A stretch of DNA of 64,000 bases from BOKV01 sp041739225 (GCA_041739225.1 JBGSOG010000032.1:1-64000); one strand, 5' to 3'; positions 17,506 through 26,599 are shown, counted from the first letter of the stretch. Notes: a model not told the origin generated them from the letters alone. Program-made: numbers and translations.

Positions 17506-18387
17506 TTACTGCTGCGCCTTTGCAGCATCAATCTGGGCCTTGAGTTTCTCGTCCAGGACTTCGATTTTCGCATTCTTGCGAGCTTCGTCAACCAGGACGC
17601 CGTACTTGTCACGCATCACGATCTGACGGATCTGGCCTTCAACATCCGCAAATGCGGGAAGCGGCGTTGTGCGCTCTTCTTCCTTGCGGATCACATGAAA
17701 CCCGAACTGGGTCTTGATCGGCTCCTTGGTGTATTCGCCGACTTTCAGCGCAAAGGCCGCCGCTTCAAATTCCGGGACCATCTGGCCTTTGCCAAAAAAG
17801 CCAAGGTCGCCGCCATTGGAAGCGCCGGAGGGATCAATCGATTTGGTCTTTGCCAACTCGGCAAATTCCTTGCCTGAAACAAGTTCGGCCACGACCGCGT
17901 CGGCTTCTTCCTTGGATTTGACGAGAATGTGAAGGGCGCGAACTTCCTGTTGCGGCTTGACAGCCGCAATTTCCTTCTCGAAACGCGCCTTGACCTCTTC
18001 GTCTGTGACGCCCTTCAACGCTTTTTCCTGAAACCATGAATTGTGCAGCGCGCGTTCGCGCAAAAATTTCATCCGGGCTTCAAATGTCGCGTCCTTGGCC
18101 ATGCCGGACTTTTCGGCTTCGAAGGCCAGCAGTTTGATGTCAATCAGGGCGTTCAGGACTGCTGCTTTGCGGCTTTCCTCGGGAACCTGGGCGAATTGTT
18201 CGGCCAGATCGGCCGTTGCAAAGGCCAGATCGCGTTCGGTGATGGTCTGTTCGCCAATTTTCGCCAAAATGGTGTCTTCGCTCTGGGCGAACGCAGGAAG
18301 TGCCATTGCCCCCGAAAACAGGATGGCGAAGGCTGCAAGAACCCGCAATGAACGGGGCGCGGAAATACGTTTGCAAGCGGTTTTCAT
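17506..18387 (-). CDS. periplasmic peptidylprolyl isomerase, parvulin/SurA type
   Basis: Foldase of 293 residues with a Sec signal peptide (basic start, hydrophobic stretch, cleavage after ALPAFA near 33), a SurA N-like helical region, and a parvulin rotamase domain: EVRALHILVKSKEEA, SIDPSGASNGGDLGFFGKGQMVPEFE and TQFGFHVIRKEEE. This assists folding of exported proteins in the periplasm. The ATG at 18387 has an AAAGGA site; longer readings have no signal-peptide logic. It is divergent from secA, so export machinery and a foldase share a 262-base promoter region. Confidence 0.92.
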   Translation of the reverse strand: MKTACKRISAPRSLRVLAAFAILFSGAMALPAFAQSEDTILAKIGEQTITERDLAFATADLAEQFAQVPEESRKAAVLNALIDIKLLAFEAEKSGMAKDATFEARMKFLRERALHNSWFQEKALKGVTDEEVKARFEKEIAAVKPQQEVRALHILVKSKEEADAVVAELVSGKEFAELAKTKSIDPSGASNGGDLGFFGKGQMVPEFEAAAFALKVGEYTKEPIKTQFGFHVIRKEEERTTPLPAFADVEGQIRQIVMRDKYGVLVDEARKNAKIEVLDEKLKAQIDAAKAQQ

Positions 18388-18649
18388 CGAAAATCCTTTC
18401 AGGAACTGACCGACGGCTGAGGGGAGGTCGCAGCCTTGTGATCCGGTTTCATTGGCCTTGCACGCCCGGACATGATTCCCTTGGCGTTGACAACCCATTT
18501 GGCCCCTCTTATCTGTCCGGCGACCCGTCGTCCAGAACAGAAGCGCCACTCTTGGTGGAACCGCTTCGATTTGTGACCATGTTTGAACGAGCCGGGTACG
18601 ATTTTACCTGTTGGCCCAGCCGGAAACCAACACCGCACGAGAGGCCGTA
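18388..18649. promoter_or_regulatory. divergent promoter region between parvulin gene and secA
   Basis: The two genes are transcribed away from each other across 262 bases with no supported ORF, so both promoters must lie here. I cannot place the boxes with confidence and see no terminator hairpin. Confidence 0.5.
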
Positions 18650-21355
18650 ATGGGCATTTTCACCAATATCGCTCGCAGGGTTTTTGGTTCATCCAATGAC
18701 CGATTGATCCGCAGCCTCCAACCGAAAGTGGCAGAGATCAATGCCCTTGAGGCGGAGCTGGAAAAACTGGATGACGTCGCATTGGCGGCCAAGACAGTCG
18801 AGTTTCGAGAGCAACTTGCTGCGGGTAAAACCCTGGAAGAATTGCTGGTTCCCGCTTTTGCCACCGTGCGCGAGGCATCAAAACGCACTTTGGGCCTTCG
18901 CCATTTTGACGTTCAGCTGGTCGGCGGCATGATCCTGCATCAAGGCAAGATCGCGGAAATGCGCACCGGTGAAGGCAAAACCCTTGTCGCAACACTGGCA
19001 GTTTACCTCAATGCCCTCGAAGGCAAGGGCGTTCATGTGGTCACGGTCAACGACTACCTCGCCAAGCGCGACGCAGAGTGGATGGCAGCCATCTACAATT
19101 TTCTGGGAATGAGCGTGGGGGTGATCGTCCACGGCCTGGATGACCGTGAGCGGCAGGCAGCATACGCCTGCGACATCACCTACGGCACCAACAACGAATA
19201 CGGCTTTGATTATCTTCGCGACAACATGAAATATGAATTGGCGGCAATGGTTCAGCGCGGCCACCGCTATGCCATCGTTGACGAAGTCGATTCGATCCTC
19301 GTCGATGAAGCGCGCACGCCCCTGATCATTTCCGGCCCGCTGGACGACAAATCGGACCTCTACACCACGATCGACCGCATCGTGGTCAAGCTTGATGCTG
19401 GCGACTTTGAACTGGATGAGAAACAGCGTTCGGTAACATTCAGCGAAGAGGGCACGGAAAAACTCGAAGGCCTCCTGCGGGAAGCCAATCTGCTGAAAAG
19501 TGAATCGCTCTACGACATCGAAAATGTCGCGGTGGTCCATCACGTCAACAACGCCTTGAAAGCACACAAGCTGTTTCAGCGCGACAAGGACTACATTGTC
19601 CGCAACAATGAAATCATCATCATCGACGAGTTTACCGGCCGCATGATGCCAGGGCGGCGCTATTCCGAAGGCCAGCACCAGGCCTTGGAAGCCAAGGAAA
19701 GCGTGGCCATTCAGCCGGAAAACCAGACGCTGGCATCCGTGACTTTCCAGAACTATTTCCGCCTGTATGACAAATTGGCCGGCATGACCGGAACAGCGAT
19801 GACCGAGGCGGAAGAACTCCACGACATCTACGGACTGGATGTTGTTGACGTTCCAACCAATGTGCAGGTCAAGCGCATTGACGACGACGATGAAGTTTAC
19901 CGTACGGCAGAAGAAAAATCTCGGGCCATTGTTCATCTCATTCGCGATGCCCAGTCGCGCGGCCAGCCTGTTCTGGTTGGCACGACTTCAATCGAAAAGT
20001 CCGAAATGCTGGCCGAGCGGCTGCGTCAGGAAGGCGTCAAGGATTTCCAGGTTCTCAATGCCCGTTACCATGAGCAAGAAGCATTCATCGTCTCGCAGGC
20101 CGGCGTTCCGGGCGCAGTGACCATTGCCACAAACATGGCCGGTCGCGGCACCGACATCCAGCTGGGCGGCAACGTTGAAATGCGCATTGCCGCAGAACTG
20201 GGCGAGGTGGCAGCAGGCCCTGAACGTGACGCGAAAGAAGCCTCCATCCGGGCGGAAATCGGAGAGCTGAAGCGCAAGGCGCTGGAAGCGGGCGGCCTGT
20301 TCGTGGTCGGCACGGAGCGCCATGAAAGCAGGCGCATCGACAACCAGCTGCGGGGCCGCTCTGGCCGGCAGGGCGACCCTGGTCGTTCAAAATTCTTCCT
20401 GTCGCTGCAGGACGATCTCATGCGCATTTTCGGCTCTGACCGAATGGACAGCATGTTGCAGCGCCTTGGTCTGAAGGAAGACGAGGCAATTACCCATCCG
20501 TGGATCAACAAGGCGCTTGAGAAGGCGCAAAAGAAGGTTGAGGCGCGAAATTTCGACATTCGCAAAAACCTGCTGAAGTTCGACGACGTGATGAACGACC
20601 AGCGCAAGGTGGTTTTCGAGCAGCGCATTGACCTGATGAAGGGCGACGACATCGGCGAAACCATCACCGACATGCGCCATGAAGTGATCCAGGACATTGT
20701 TGCAAAACACATTCCCGAACGTGCCTATGCCGAGCAATGGGATGCACCGGGCCTCAAGCAGGCAGTCATCACCCAGCTCAACCTTGATCTGCCAATCGAG
20801 GAATGGGCAGCCGAGGAAGGCATTGACGATGCCGACATCCGCAAGCGCATCACGCAGGCTGCGGACAAACTGGCGTCTGAAAAGGCCGAGCGCTTCGGGC
20901 CTGAAATCAGCAAATACGTTGAAAAATCAGTGGTATTGCAGACACTCGACCAATTGTGGCGCGATCATCTGGTCAACCTCGACCATTTGCGCTCGGTAAT
21001 CGGTTTCCGTGGTTATGGCCAGCGCGACCCGCTCAACGAATACAAGTCTGAAAGCTTCGAACTGTTCCAGACCCTGCTGGGCAGCCTTCGTGCGGCGGTT
21101 ACCTCGCAGATGATGCGGGTGGAAATTGTGCGTCCGGACGCGCAAGAGCTGACACCGCTGGAAACGCATGAAAGTCATCCGTCACCGACCAGTCTGGGCG
21201 GCGGGGAGACTTATCTGGCAGAAGAAGTCGAGACCGTATCACCTGAAAACCGGGATCCGGCCAACCCGGCAAGCTGGGGCAAGATCGGTCGCAATGAGGC
21301 CTGCCCCTGCGGCTCGGGCAAGAAGTTCAAGCATTGCCATGGCGCCTTTGCCTGA
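18650..21355 (+). CDS. secA: preprotein translocase ATPase SecA
   Basis: Motor ATPase that drives unfolded precursors through SecYEG. The 901 residues show the nucleotide-binding domain with MRTGEGKT at 104-111, the DEVDSIL region near 212, the precursor cross-linking domain, NMAGRGTDIQLGGN, RGRSGRQGDPG (motif VI), the helical scaffold, and a C-terminal zinc-binding SEC-C tail (CPCGSGKKFKHCHG) used for SecB and lipid binding. Start: ATG at 18650 with GAGAGG five bases upstream; an in-frame TTG at 18611 would add 13 unconserved residues. Its stop abuts the stop of the convergent MFS gene with no base between. Confidence 0.98.
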   Translation: MGIFTNIARRVFGSSNDRLIRSLQPKVAEINALEAELEKLDDVALAAKTVEFREQLAAGKTLEELLVPAFATVREASKRTLGLRHFDVQLVGGMILHQGKIAEMRTGEGKTLVATLAVYLNALEGKGVHVVTVNDYLAKRDAEWMAAIYNFLGMSVGVIVHGLDDRERQAAYACDITYGTNNEYGFDYLRDNMKYELAAMVQRGHRYAIVDEVDSILVDEARTPLIISGPLDDKSDLYTTIDRIVVKLDAGDFELDEKQRSVTFSEEGTEKLEGLLREANLLKSESLYDIENVAVVHHVNNALKAHKLFQRDKDYIVRNNEIIIIDEFTGRMMPGRRYSEGQHQALEAKESVAIQPENQTLASVTFQNYFRLYDKLAGMTGTAMTEAEELHDIYGLDVVDVPTNVQVKRIDDDDEVYRTAEEKSRAIVHLIRDAQSRGQPVLVGTTSIEKSEMLAERLRQEGVKDFQVLNARYHEQEAFIVSQAGVPGAVTIATNMAGRGTDIQLGGNVEMRIAAELGEVAAGPERDAKEASIRAEIGELKRKALEAGGLFVVGTERHESRRIDNQLRGRSGRQGDPGRSKFFLSLQDDLMRIFGSDRMDSMLQRLGLKEDEAITHPWINKALEKAQKKVEARNFDIRKNLLKFDDVMNDQRKVVFEQRIDLMKGDDIGETITDMRHEVIQDIVAKHIPERAYAEQWDAPGLKQAVITQLNLDLPIEEWAAEEGIDDADIRKRITQAADKLASEKAERFGPEISKYVEKSVVLQTLDQLWRDHLVNLDHLRSVIGFRGYGQRDPLNEYKSESFELFQTLLGSLRAAVTSQMMRVEIVRPDAQELTPLETHESHPSPTSLGGGETYLAEEVETVSPENRDPANPASWGKIGRNEACPCGSGKKFKHCHGAFA

Positions 21356-22588
21356 TCAGTCCTGTGCTTGCTGCAAAGCCAGTGCGGCAACCATGAACAG
21401 GCCCGCAACAAGGGCGAGGAAAATGAGAAACCAGAGCGTGGCGCTGACGCCGCCATGTTCAAACAGGTAGGCCGTTGCAAACGGTGCACCGGAAGCCACG
21501 TAAAGCCTGGCCGAGTTGAACCAGCCGGTCAATTCGCCATAGCCCTTTCGCCCGAATATTTGCAGTGGCAAAATCCCGCGGATCACGTAGCTCAGCCCCT
21601 GCCCGGCTCCAAAAATCACGGCGAACGCCATTGCCGGGTAAATGGCGGGCGCGCCGACCAGCAGCACACCCAATGATATTGGCAGGGAAACGGCGCAGAA
21701 AATCAGGGCAGGACGAATGGAAAACCGACCCGACCCGGCAAATTCCGCCACCCGCGCCGCCACTTGCGAAGGGCCAAGCAAGGCACCGATAAATGCCGCC
21801 GAACCTGCCAGCCCCAGTCCGCCAAGAATGCCGATAAGGTGCAAGTGAATGGCTGCAATCACGAATGACTGTGCAGCAAAACCGACCATCAGCAGAATGA
21901 AAATCTGGCGCCGCCGTTTGGGCTCGCGCACTGAACCAAGCTCCTCGCTGGCAATGCTTTCAGTTCCGCTGACAGCCTTGACCAGCGGAAAGTAGCGCCA
22001 GACCGCAACATGCAGTGGCAGGCAGACTGCCAGCTGCAATGCTGCATAGACAAGGTAGACTTCGCGCCAGTCGAGAAAACTGCCAAGCCATTGGGTAAGT
22101 GGCCAGAACACCGTCGAGGCAAAACCTGCCACGAACGTGATACCGGTTATGGTCCGCCGCGCATCGCTGATCTGGACCAGCCGGGCAGCAGCAACAAAAG
22201 CCGCCTCGTAGAGCACCAGAATCGACGACAGCTCCACCAGAATGACCAGAATTGCAAACGCCGCCTTTCCCGGGATCAGTGCCCAGAGCACCAGCATCAG
22301 CGAACACAAGCCCGTCCCGAAAGTCATGACGAGGGCAGGTGATTGCCGGTCCAGCAACCGGCCAAGCCGCGGTGCGGCAAATCCGCTTGCAGCCAGCGAC
22401 AGGGAAAAAAGCCCGAATATGCTCGTCAACGAAAAGCCGGTACTTCTCGCCATGTCAGGTGCGAGCACCCCGAAAGAGTAGTACATGGTTCCGTAGCCAA
22501 TCGTCTGGGTGATGCCCAGCATTGCTGCCAAAAGCAGCAAACGCCTGCCCCGGTTGGCGGATTCCGATGCTTCGCCGGATTGGCTCAC
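21356..22588 (-). CDS. MFS transporter, ArsR-linked
   Basis: Major facilitator protein of 410 residues with about twelve hydrophobic helices. Motif A-like residues appear in the first loop (GRLLDRQSP) and there is a charged central loop around residue 195-215. It is co-transcribed with an ArsR-family repressor by a four-base ATGA overlap, so the substrate is probably the signal the repressor senses. The substrate (metalloid, organoarsenical, drug or metabolite) cannot be read from sequence. It lacks an obvious Cys pair typical of metal handling. It converges with secA, the two stops forming TGATCA. Confidence 0.85.
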   Translation of the reverse strand: MSQSGEASESANRGRRLLLLAAMLGITQTIGYGTMYYSFGVLAPDMARSTGFSLTSIFGLFSLSLAASGFAAPRLGRLLDRQSPALVMTFGTGLCSLMLVLWALIPGKAAFAILVILVELSSILVLYEAAFVAAARLVQISDARRTITGITFVAGFASTVFWPLTQWLGSFLDWREVYLVYAALQLAVCLPLHVAVWRYFPLVKAVSGTESIASEELGSVREPKRRRQIFILLMVGFAAQSFVIAAIHLHLIGILGGLGLAGSAAFIGALLGPSQVAARVAEFAGSGRFSIRPALIFCAVSLPISLGVLLVGAPAIYPAMAFAVIFGAGQGLSYVIRGILPLQIFGRKGYGELTGWFNSARLYVASGAPFATAYLFEHGGVSATLWFLIFLALVAGLFMVAALALQQAQD

Positions 22589-22908
22589 TTCGCTGTTCCC
22601 GGTTTCGAAACGCTTTCATCCGCGCAGCATTGCCGCGTCAGGAATGTCTGCAATTGGGTCACGCCGGCAAAATTTGCGCGATTTAGCGTCTCCCGCCCGG
22701 CCCTTTCCTGCACGACCAGGCCGGTTTGCACGAGAGATGCCAGATGATGCGCAAGCGTGGAGGGCGCGAGGTTCATTTCGTGCGTCAGCGCCCCGAAATT
22801 CATCCCCGGCCTTCCCGATTTTACGAGGCGTCTGAACACCGACAGGCGCACGGGATTTCCCAATGCGGCAAGGCACGCAGCCATCTGTTCGGTTTCCGGA
22901 TCGGTCAT
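22585..22908 (-). CDS. ArsR family transcriptional repressor
   Basis: Winged-helix repressor of 107 residues: ALGNPVRLSVFRRLVKSG (alpha1-alpha2), then the recognition helix SNL-equivalent MNLAPSTLAHHLASLVQTGLV. The canonical alpha3 ELCVCD metal site is absent, but a vicinal cysteine pair (Gln-Cys-Cys) sits near residue 91 in the C-terminal helix. This recalls ArsR variants that sense arsenite through C-terminal cysteines; alternatively it is a non-metal ArsR. A perfect 16-base palindrome ends next to the start codon (listed separately), and no ribosome site is visible, suggesting a leaderless message under autoregulation. Confidence 0.9.
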   Translation of the reverse strand: MTDPETEQMAACLAALGNPVRLSVFRRLVKSGRPGMNFGALTHEMNLAPSTLAHHLASLVQTGLVVQERAGRETLNRANFAGVTQLQTFLTRQCCADESVSKPGTAK

Positions 22909-22916
22909 TTTGTTCG

Positions 22917-22941
22917 AATAAACCGGTTTATTGGTTTATTC
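22917..22941 (-). promoter_or_regulatory. ArsR operator palindrome with third half-site
   Basis: The 16-base perfect palindrome AATAAACC/GGTTTATT (22917-22932) is followed by a further GGTTTATTC half-site (22933-22941). It starts eight bases upstream of the arsR ATG, the expected place for an autoregulatory ArsR operator overlapping the promoter. Confidence 0.75.
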
Positions 22942-22957
22942 AAGCTCGTGAGAGGTT

Positions 22958-24055
22958 TTACCCTGAACTGGCCACCGGTTTTGCCTGCACAGGCGACGGG
23001 GCAGGCACAGGAACATTGGCACTTGTCGCCGGTTGCTGGGCAGTCGCACCGGTCGCGCCTGCGCTGTTGGTCGCCGGCGTACCACCGGGCAATGTCGGCG
23101 ATGCAGTGGCGATGGCTGCGGCCACCGGCATCTCCACCGGCTTCAATGACGCGTCAGCGGGGTATTCAAGTTTGCGCCCCGCCCACAATTCCTTGGCAGC
23201 CTTGGTCTTCAGCGCCTTTTGAAAAACTTCGTCTTCCTTCGATATGTGCTTGCCATAAGCCAGCGCCAGCGAATTTGGCACTGTCATTTGTGGACATGCA
23301 TCCTTCGGCTTGAAAGCCTTCTCGCCATCGGCAATCCGGTTGAACACATATCGCTTGTCGCAGACATCCACTTTTGGCGGCGCCTTGGTGATTTCAAAGT
23401 GGTCATAGCCCTCTTTCAGCATCTTCCAGAACTCAAAATGCGGATCGTTCTGGTGCTCGGCCATGTTTTCCGGCGTCATCCGGAACGGATAGGCCTGAAC
23501 CTGAAAGGACTTTTGTCCACCTTCCAGCGCTTCCCGCGCCAAGGAGAATATTTCCTCGATGCGGTCATCGGTCATGGAATAGCAACCTGCCGAAGAACAC
23601 GCACCATGAACCATCAAATGCGTTCCGGTCCTGCCATGGGCCTGGTCAAAAGCATTGGGATAGCCAAGGTTGAAGGCCAGATAATAGTCCGAGTTCGGGT
23701 TCATTTGCCACGGATTGATCGTGTAAAACCCTTCAGGAGCCTGCCGATCACCTTCGGCGAACTTGGGACCAAGCTTGCCGGACCATTTGCAGATTTCATA
23801 TTCCTTGAGCAGGTCGTATCGACCCGAATTGGTGGCCTTCCAGACCTCGACAACATTCTCTTTCTTGAAAATTCGCACCATGATCGGCGAGGCACCGGTC
23901 ATGCCTTTGGTTTTCATCGTTTTGACGATGTCTGCCGGAAGCGGCTTTTCAGCCTTCGGGAAAAAGTCGTCGACGCTCACATTGCCCTGGCAAGCTGCAA
24001 GCGTCAGCGCCAAAAGGCAAAAAGCAGTTGTGAAAGCTTTGTTGAGCCAGTTCAT
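22958..24055 (-). CDS. L,D-transpeptidase family lipoprotein (YkuD/ErfK type)
   Basis: Envelope enzyme of 365 residues with a lipoprotein signal: MNWLNK, hydrophobic core, lipobox LAAC with acylated Cys22. The YkuD catalytic motif HGACSSAGC lies at 150-158 (catalytic Cys158), so it can form 3-3 peptidoglycan cross-links or attach proteins to peptidoglycan. The middle part after 170 is the murein-peptide carboxypeptidase-like extension common in rhizobia. The last 60 residues are Ala/Pro/Thr/Val-rich and disordered. Start: ATG at 24055, which gives the clean lipoprotein signal; the longer reading does not. Confidence 0.9.
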   Translation of the reverse strand: MNWLNKAFTTAFCLLALTLAACQGNVSVDDFFPKAEKPLPADIVKTMKTKGMTGASPIMVRIFKKENVVEVWKATNSGRYDLLKEYEICKWSGKLGPKFAEGDRQAPEGFYTINPWQMNPNSDYYLAFNLGYPNAFDQAHGRTGTHLMVHGACSSAGCYSMTDDRIEEIFSLAREALEGGQKSFQVQAYPFRMTPENMAEHQNDPHFEFWKMLKEGYDHFEITKAPPKVDVCDKRYVFNRIADGEKAFKPKDACPQMTVPNSLALAYGKHISKEDEVFQKALKTKAAKELWAGRKLEYPADASLKPVEMPVAAAIATASPTLPGGTPATNSAGATGATAQQPATSANVPVPAPSPVQAKPVASSG

Positions 24056-24139
24056 GATCCCGCGCAAAGCGCTCCATATTGCCGCACCAGCACCCGCTTG
24101 TTGACGGCGCCGCACTCAACAACTGGCTATACCAGCCTT

Positions 24140-24156
24140 GTTGACAATTTGTTAAC
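24140..24156. promoter_or_regulatory. imperfect palindrome upstream of the L,D-transpeptidase gene
   Basis: GTTGACAA and TTGTTAAC form an inverted repeat with one mismatch around a single T, 85 bases before the start codon. It could be an operator; there is no independent support. Confidence 0.3.
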
Positions 24157-24226
24157 CCAGTCGAACCATCCGCAGGCTGTTCTCAGCAAGTTGTTACCAC
24201 AACCCAACTGCGGCAATTTTTCGGCT

Positions 24227-25183
24227 TCAGACCAGATTGCGCCCGATTGCCAGAAATTTTTCCCGCCGATGGTTTCGCAATTGTTGCGCGTCGAGCACGG
24301 AAAGTTCGGCCAGCGCCAGGCGGATGGTGGCTGCGGCAGATTCCATGACCACCGATGGCTCGCGGTGCGCGCCACCCATCGGCTCGGCAATGATGCCGTC
24401 AATGATGCCAAGCTGCAACAGGTCTTGCGCCGTGATCTTCATGGCTGTTGCCACATCCTTGGCGCGGGTCGAATCGCGCCACAGGATCGAAGCGCCCGCT
24501 TCCGGTGAAATCACGCTGTAAACCGCATGCTCAAGCATGTATACGCGGTTGGCCGATGCAATCGCGATGGCCCCGCCCGAGCCGCCCTCGCCGATCACCA
24601 GCGACACAACCGGCACCCCGATCCGCAGGCAGGTCTCGGTAGAACGGGCAATTGCTTCAGCCTGACCGCGTTCTTCAGCACCCACGCCGGGGTAAGCCCC
24701 GGCAGTATCAACCAGTGTAATCACCGGAATGGCAAACCGGTCAGCGAGTTCCATGATCCGGACGGCTTTGCGATAGCCCTCGGGGCGCGCCATGCCGAAA
24801 TTGTGTTTCAGGCGACTTTGCGTGTCGGAGCCTTTTTCCTGACCGATAACAGCAACGGACTGCCCGTCGAACCTGCCAAAGCCGGCAACAATCGCTTCAT
24901 CTTCAGCGAAATACCGGTCTCCCGCCAAAGGCGTGAATTCGGTGATGAACGCACTGAGATAGTCTTTGAAATGCGGCCTGTCCGGGTGACGGGCAACCTG
25001 CGTCTTGTGCCAAGGAGTGAGCTTTGAATAGAGGTCTGCCAGGGTTTCCCGGGTTTTGCCCTCCAGCCGCTCGATCTCGCCGGCAAGGTCAAGATTTGCA
25101 TCCGTTTGCGCCATGGAGCGCAATTCATGGATACGGCCTTCCATCTCCGCGACGGGCTTCTCAAACTCTAGATAACTGCGCAT
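24227..25183 (-). CDS. accA: acetyl-CoA carboxylase carboxyltransferase subunit alpha
   Basis: Alpha subunit of the carboxyltransferase half of acetyl-CoA carboxylase, making malonyl-CoA for fatty acid synthesis; it works with AccD. The 318 residues begin MRSYLEFEKPVAEMEGRI, with PEGYRKAVRIMELADRFAIPV, DTAGAYPGVGAEERGQAEAIA and the oxyanion-forming GEGGSGGAIA. Start: ATG at 25183; the longer reading is not family-like. It lies downstream of xerD on the same strand, separated by 125 bases, a usual rhizobial order. Confidence 0.97.
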   Translation of the reverse strand: MRSYLEFEKPVAEMEGRIHELRSMAQTDANLDLAGEIERLEGKTRETLADLYSKLTPWHKTQVARHPDRPHFKDYLSAFITEFTPLAGDRYFAEDEAIVAGFGRFDGQSVAVIGQEKGSDTQSRLKHNFGMARPEGYRKAVRIMELADRFAIPVITLVDTAGAYPGVGAEERGQAEAIARSTETCLRIGVPVVSLVIGEGGSGGAIAIASANRVYMLEHAVYSVISPEAGASILWRDSTRAKDVATAMKITAQDLLQLGIIDGIIAEPMGGAHREPSVVMESAAATIRLALAELSVLDAQQLRNHRREKFLAIGRNLV

Positions 25184-25308
25184 GGATTTTCTGGAACCGT
25201 ACCTGATGGCTTGGGGAGGGTCTGCCACCCCGCTAAACGCGCCGCACACTGGCTTTTGCGACCCCCGATGTCAAGAAATTGCGCGCCATTGCACATTGCT
25301 GCGCTAAT

Positions 25309-26253
25309 TCAGCTTGCAGTTGCGGCAATTGCCAGCGGATGGTTTTCTTCCACCAGCCTGCGCAAACGCTCATCCAGCACATGTGTGTAGATCTGCGTGG
25401 TGGAAATGTCGGAATGCCCCAACAATTGCTGGACAATGCGCAAATCAGCGCCGTTTTGCAGCAGGTGACTGGCAAAGGCATGGCGCAATACGTGAGGCGA
25501 CAACCGGTGCGCTGCAATGCCTGCCCTGGCGCCAAGTGACTTCAAATCCCGCGCAAATACTTGCCGCGGCAGATGGCCGCTTTGGGAATCAGCCGGGAAC
25601 AACCATTGCGAGGCAGCAAGTCCGGCCTGCTTTCTGGTGTCCAGCCAGCTTTTCATGGCCTCCTTTGCCGGATCGGAAAGCGGTACCAGCCTTTCCTTGC
25701 TTCCTTTGCCGGTAACCGAGAGAAAGCGCTCGGCACGCGCCGATGCCGCAGGCAGTGAAACCAGTTCGCTCACCCGCATGCCGGTGGCATATATAACTTC
25801 CAGCAATGCCAGCATCCGGACGCAGCCCAACACATCTGCCGCTTTTTCGGCCTGTGCCGCTTCGAGCTGTGCCCGCCCGATCAAAGCCATGACTTCCGCT
25901 TCGCCCAGAATTTTCGGCAACGGCCGCGACAATTTTGGACTTGCCACCGGACTGGTCGGATCGTCGGTCCGCAAACCTTCCGAATACAGGAACCGGTGAA
26001 ACTGCCGCACTGCCGAAAGCTGCCTTGCCTGTGTTGAGGCTGCCATGCCCGATCGCGACAATTGTGAGAGAAAGTCGCGAACTGCGCCCGTTGGTGCGGT
26101 CAGGAAATCCGTGTCCGCAATGGCAAGGCTTTGGCCGTATGATTCAAGATCACGGCCATAGGCCGAAAGCGTGTTCGCCGCGGCTCCGCGTTCGGCACTC
26201 ATCATTTCGAGAAAGGATTCGACCAAATGGCGCTGGCGCATCTGCGCTTTCAT
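25309..26253 (-). CDS. xerD: site-specific tyrosine recombinase XerD
   Basis: Acts with XerC at dif to resolve chromosome dimers at the septum. It has an N-terminal SAM-like DNA-binding domain (about 1-100) and a catalytic domain with Arg in YATGMRVSEL, Lys in SVTGKGSKERLVP, His-x-x-Arg in SPHVLRHAFASHLL, His in LLGHSDISTTQ and the nucleophilic Tyr in IYTHV. At 314 residues it is XerD length. No integron or phage context is present, so it is the housekeeping recombinase. A conserved 48-residue membrane protein gene lies just upstream, 23 bases before it. Confidence 0.95.
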   Translation of the reverse strand: MKAQMRQRHLVESFLEMMSAERGAAANTLSAYGRDLESYGQSLAIADTDFLTAPTGAVRDFLSQLSRSGMAASTQARQLSAVRQFHRFLYSEGLRTDDPTSPVASPKLSRPLPKILGEAEVMALIGRAQLEAAQAEKAADVLGCVRMLALLEVIYATGMRVSELVSLPAASARAERFLSVTGKGSKERLVPLSDPAKEAMKSWLDTRKQAGLAASQWLFPADSQSGHLPRQVFARDLKSLGARAGIAAHRLSPHVLRHAFASHLLQNGADLRIVQQLLGHSDISTTQIYTHVLDERLRRLVEENHPLAIAATAS

Positions 26254-26276
26254 TCCAGGGATTTTGCCTGCCCGGA

Positions 26277-26423
26277 TTACTGCGGGTTCAACTTGTTGGC
26301 CGGAATACGAACCGTCATTTCACGTGGCTGCGGTTCAACAAAAACAGCCAAAGCCACCATTGAGCCGTAGACCAATCCCGCAAGAATGGCACAAGTTACG
26401 AAAAACCTGATCAGACTAGGCAT
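26277..26423 (-). CDS. small conserved single-pass membrane protein upstream of xerD
   Basis: A 48-residue ORF: MPSLIRFFVTC start, one hydrophobic helix (about 6-31, VTCAILAGLVYGSMVALAVFV), then a short basic tail PREMTVRIPANKLNPQ. I recall similar tiny proteins upstream of xerD in other Hyphomicrobiales, with the REMTVRIP motif conserved. It lies 23 bases before xerD on the same strand. The ribosome site is weak (GAAAG). Function unknown; the tail would face the periplasm or cytoplasm depending on orientation. Confidence 0.72.
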   Translation of the reverse strand: MPSLIRFFVTCAILAGLVYGSMVALAVFVEPQPREMTVRIPANKLNPQ

Positions 26424-26599
26424 GGTACAACACTTTCAACGCTTCGCCTGCAACCACCTTATGGTTAATTCCGTTTCCCTTGGCAATACTGCAACGCGGT
26501 GTCAGCAACACACTGCACTTGACGAAATGCAGTGTTTGGTATGCAACGACCCCGGCTTCGCCAGCATGGGCGAGTCACTTGAAATACCGGAACCCGACA

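Noticed and set aside
18878..19936. 352-codon minus-strand frame inside secA
   Set aside because: Antisense shadow of SecA with no family match.
23219..24508. 429-codon plus-strand frame opposite the L,D-transpeptidase and accA genes
   Set aside because: Spans two real genes and an intergenic gap on the other strand; no domain.
26480..26599. N-terminal extension of aroK by 40 residues
   Set aside because: Not family-like; the GTG at 26600 gives normal length.
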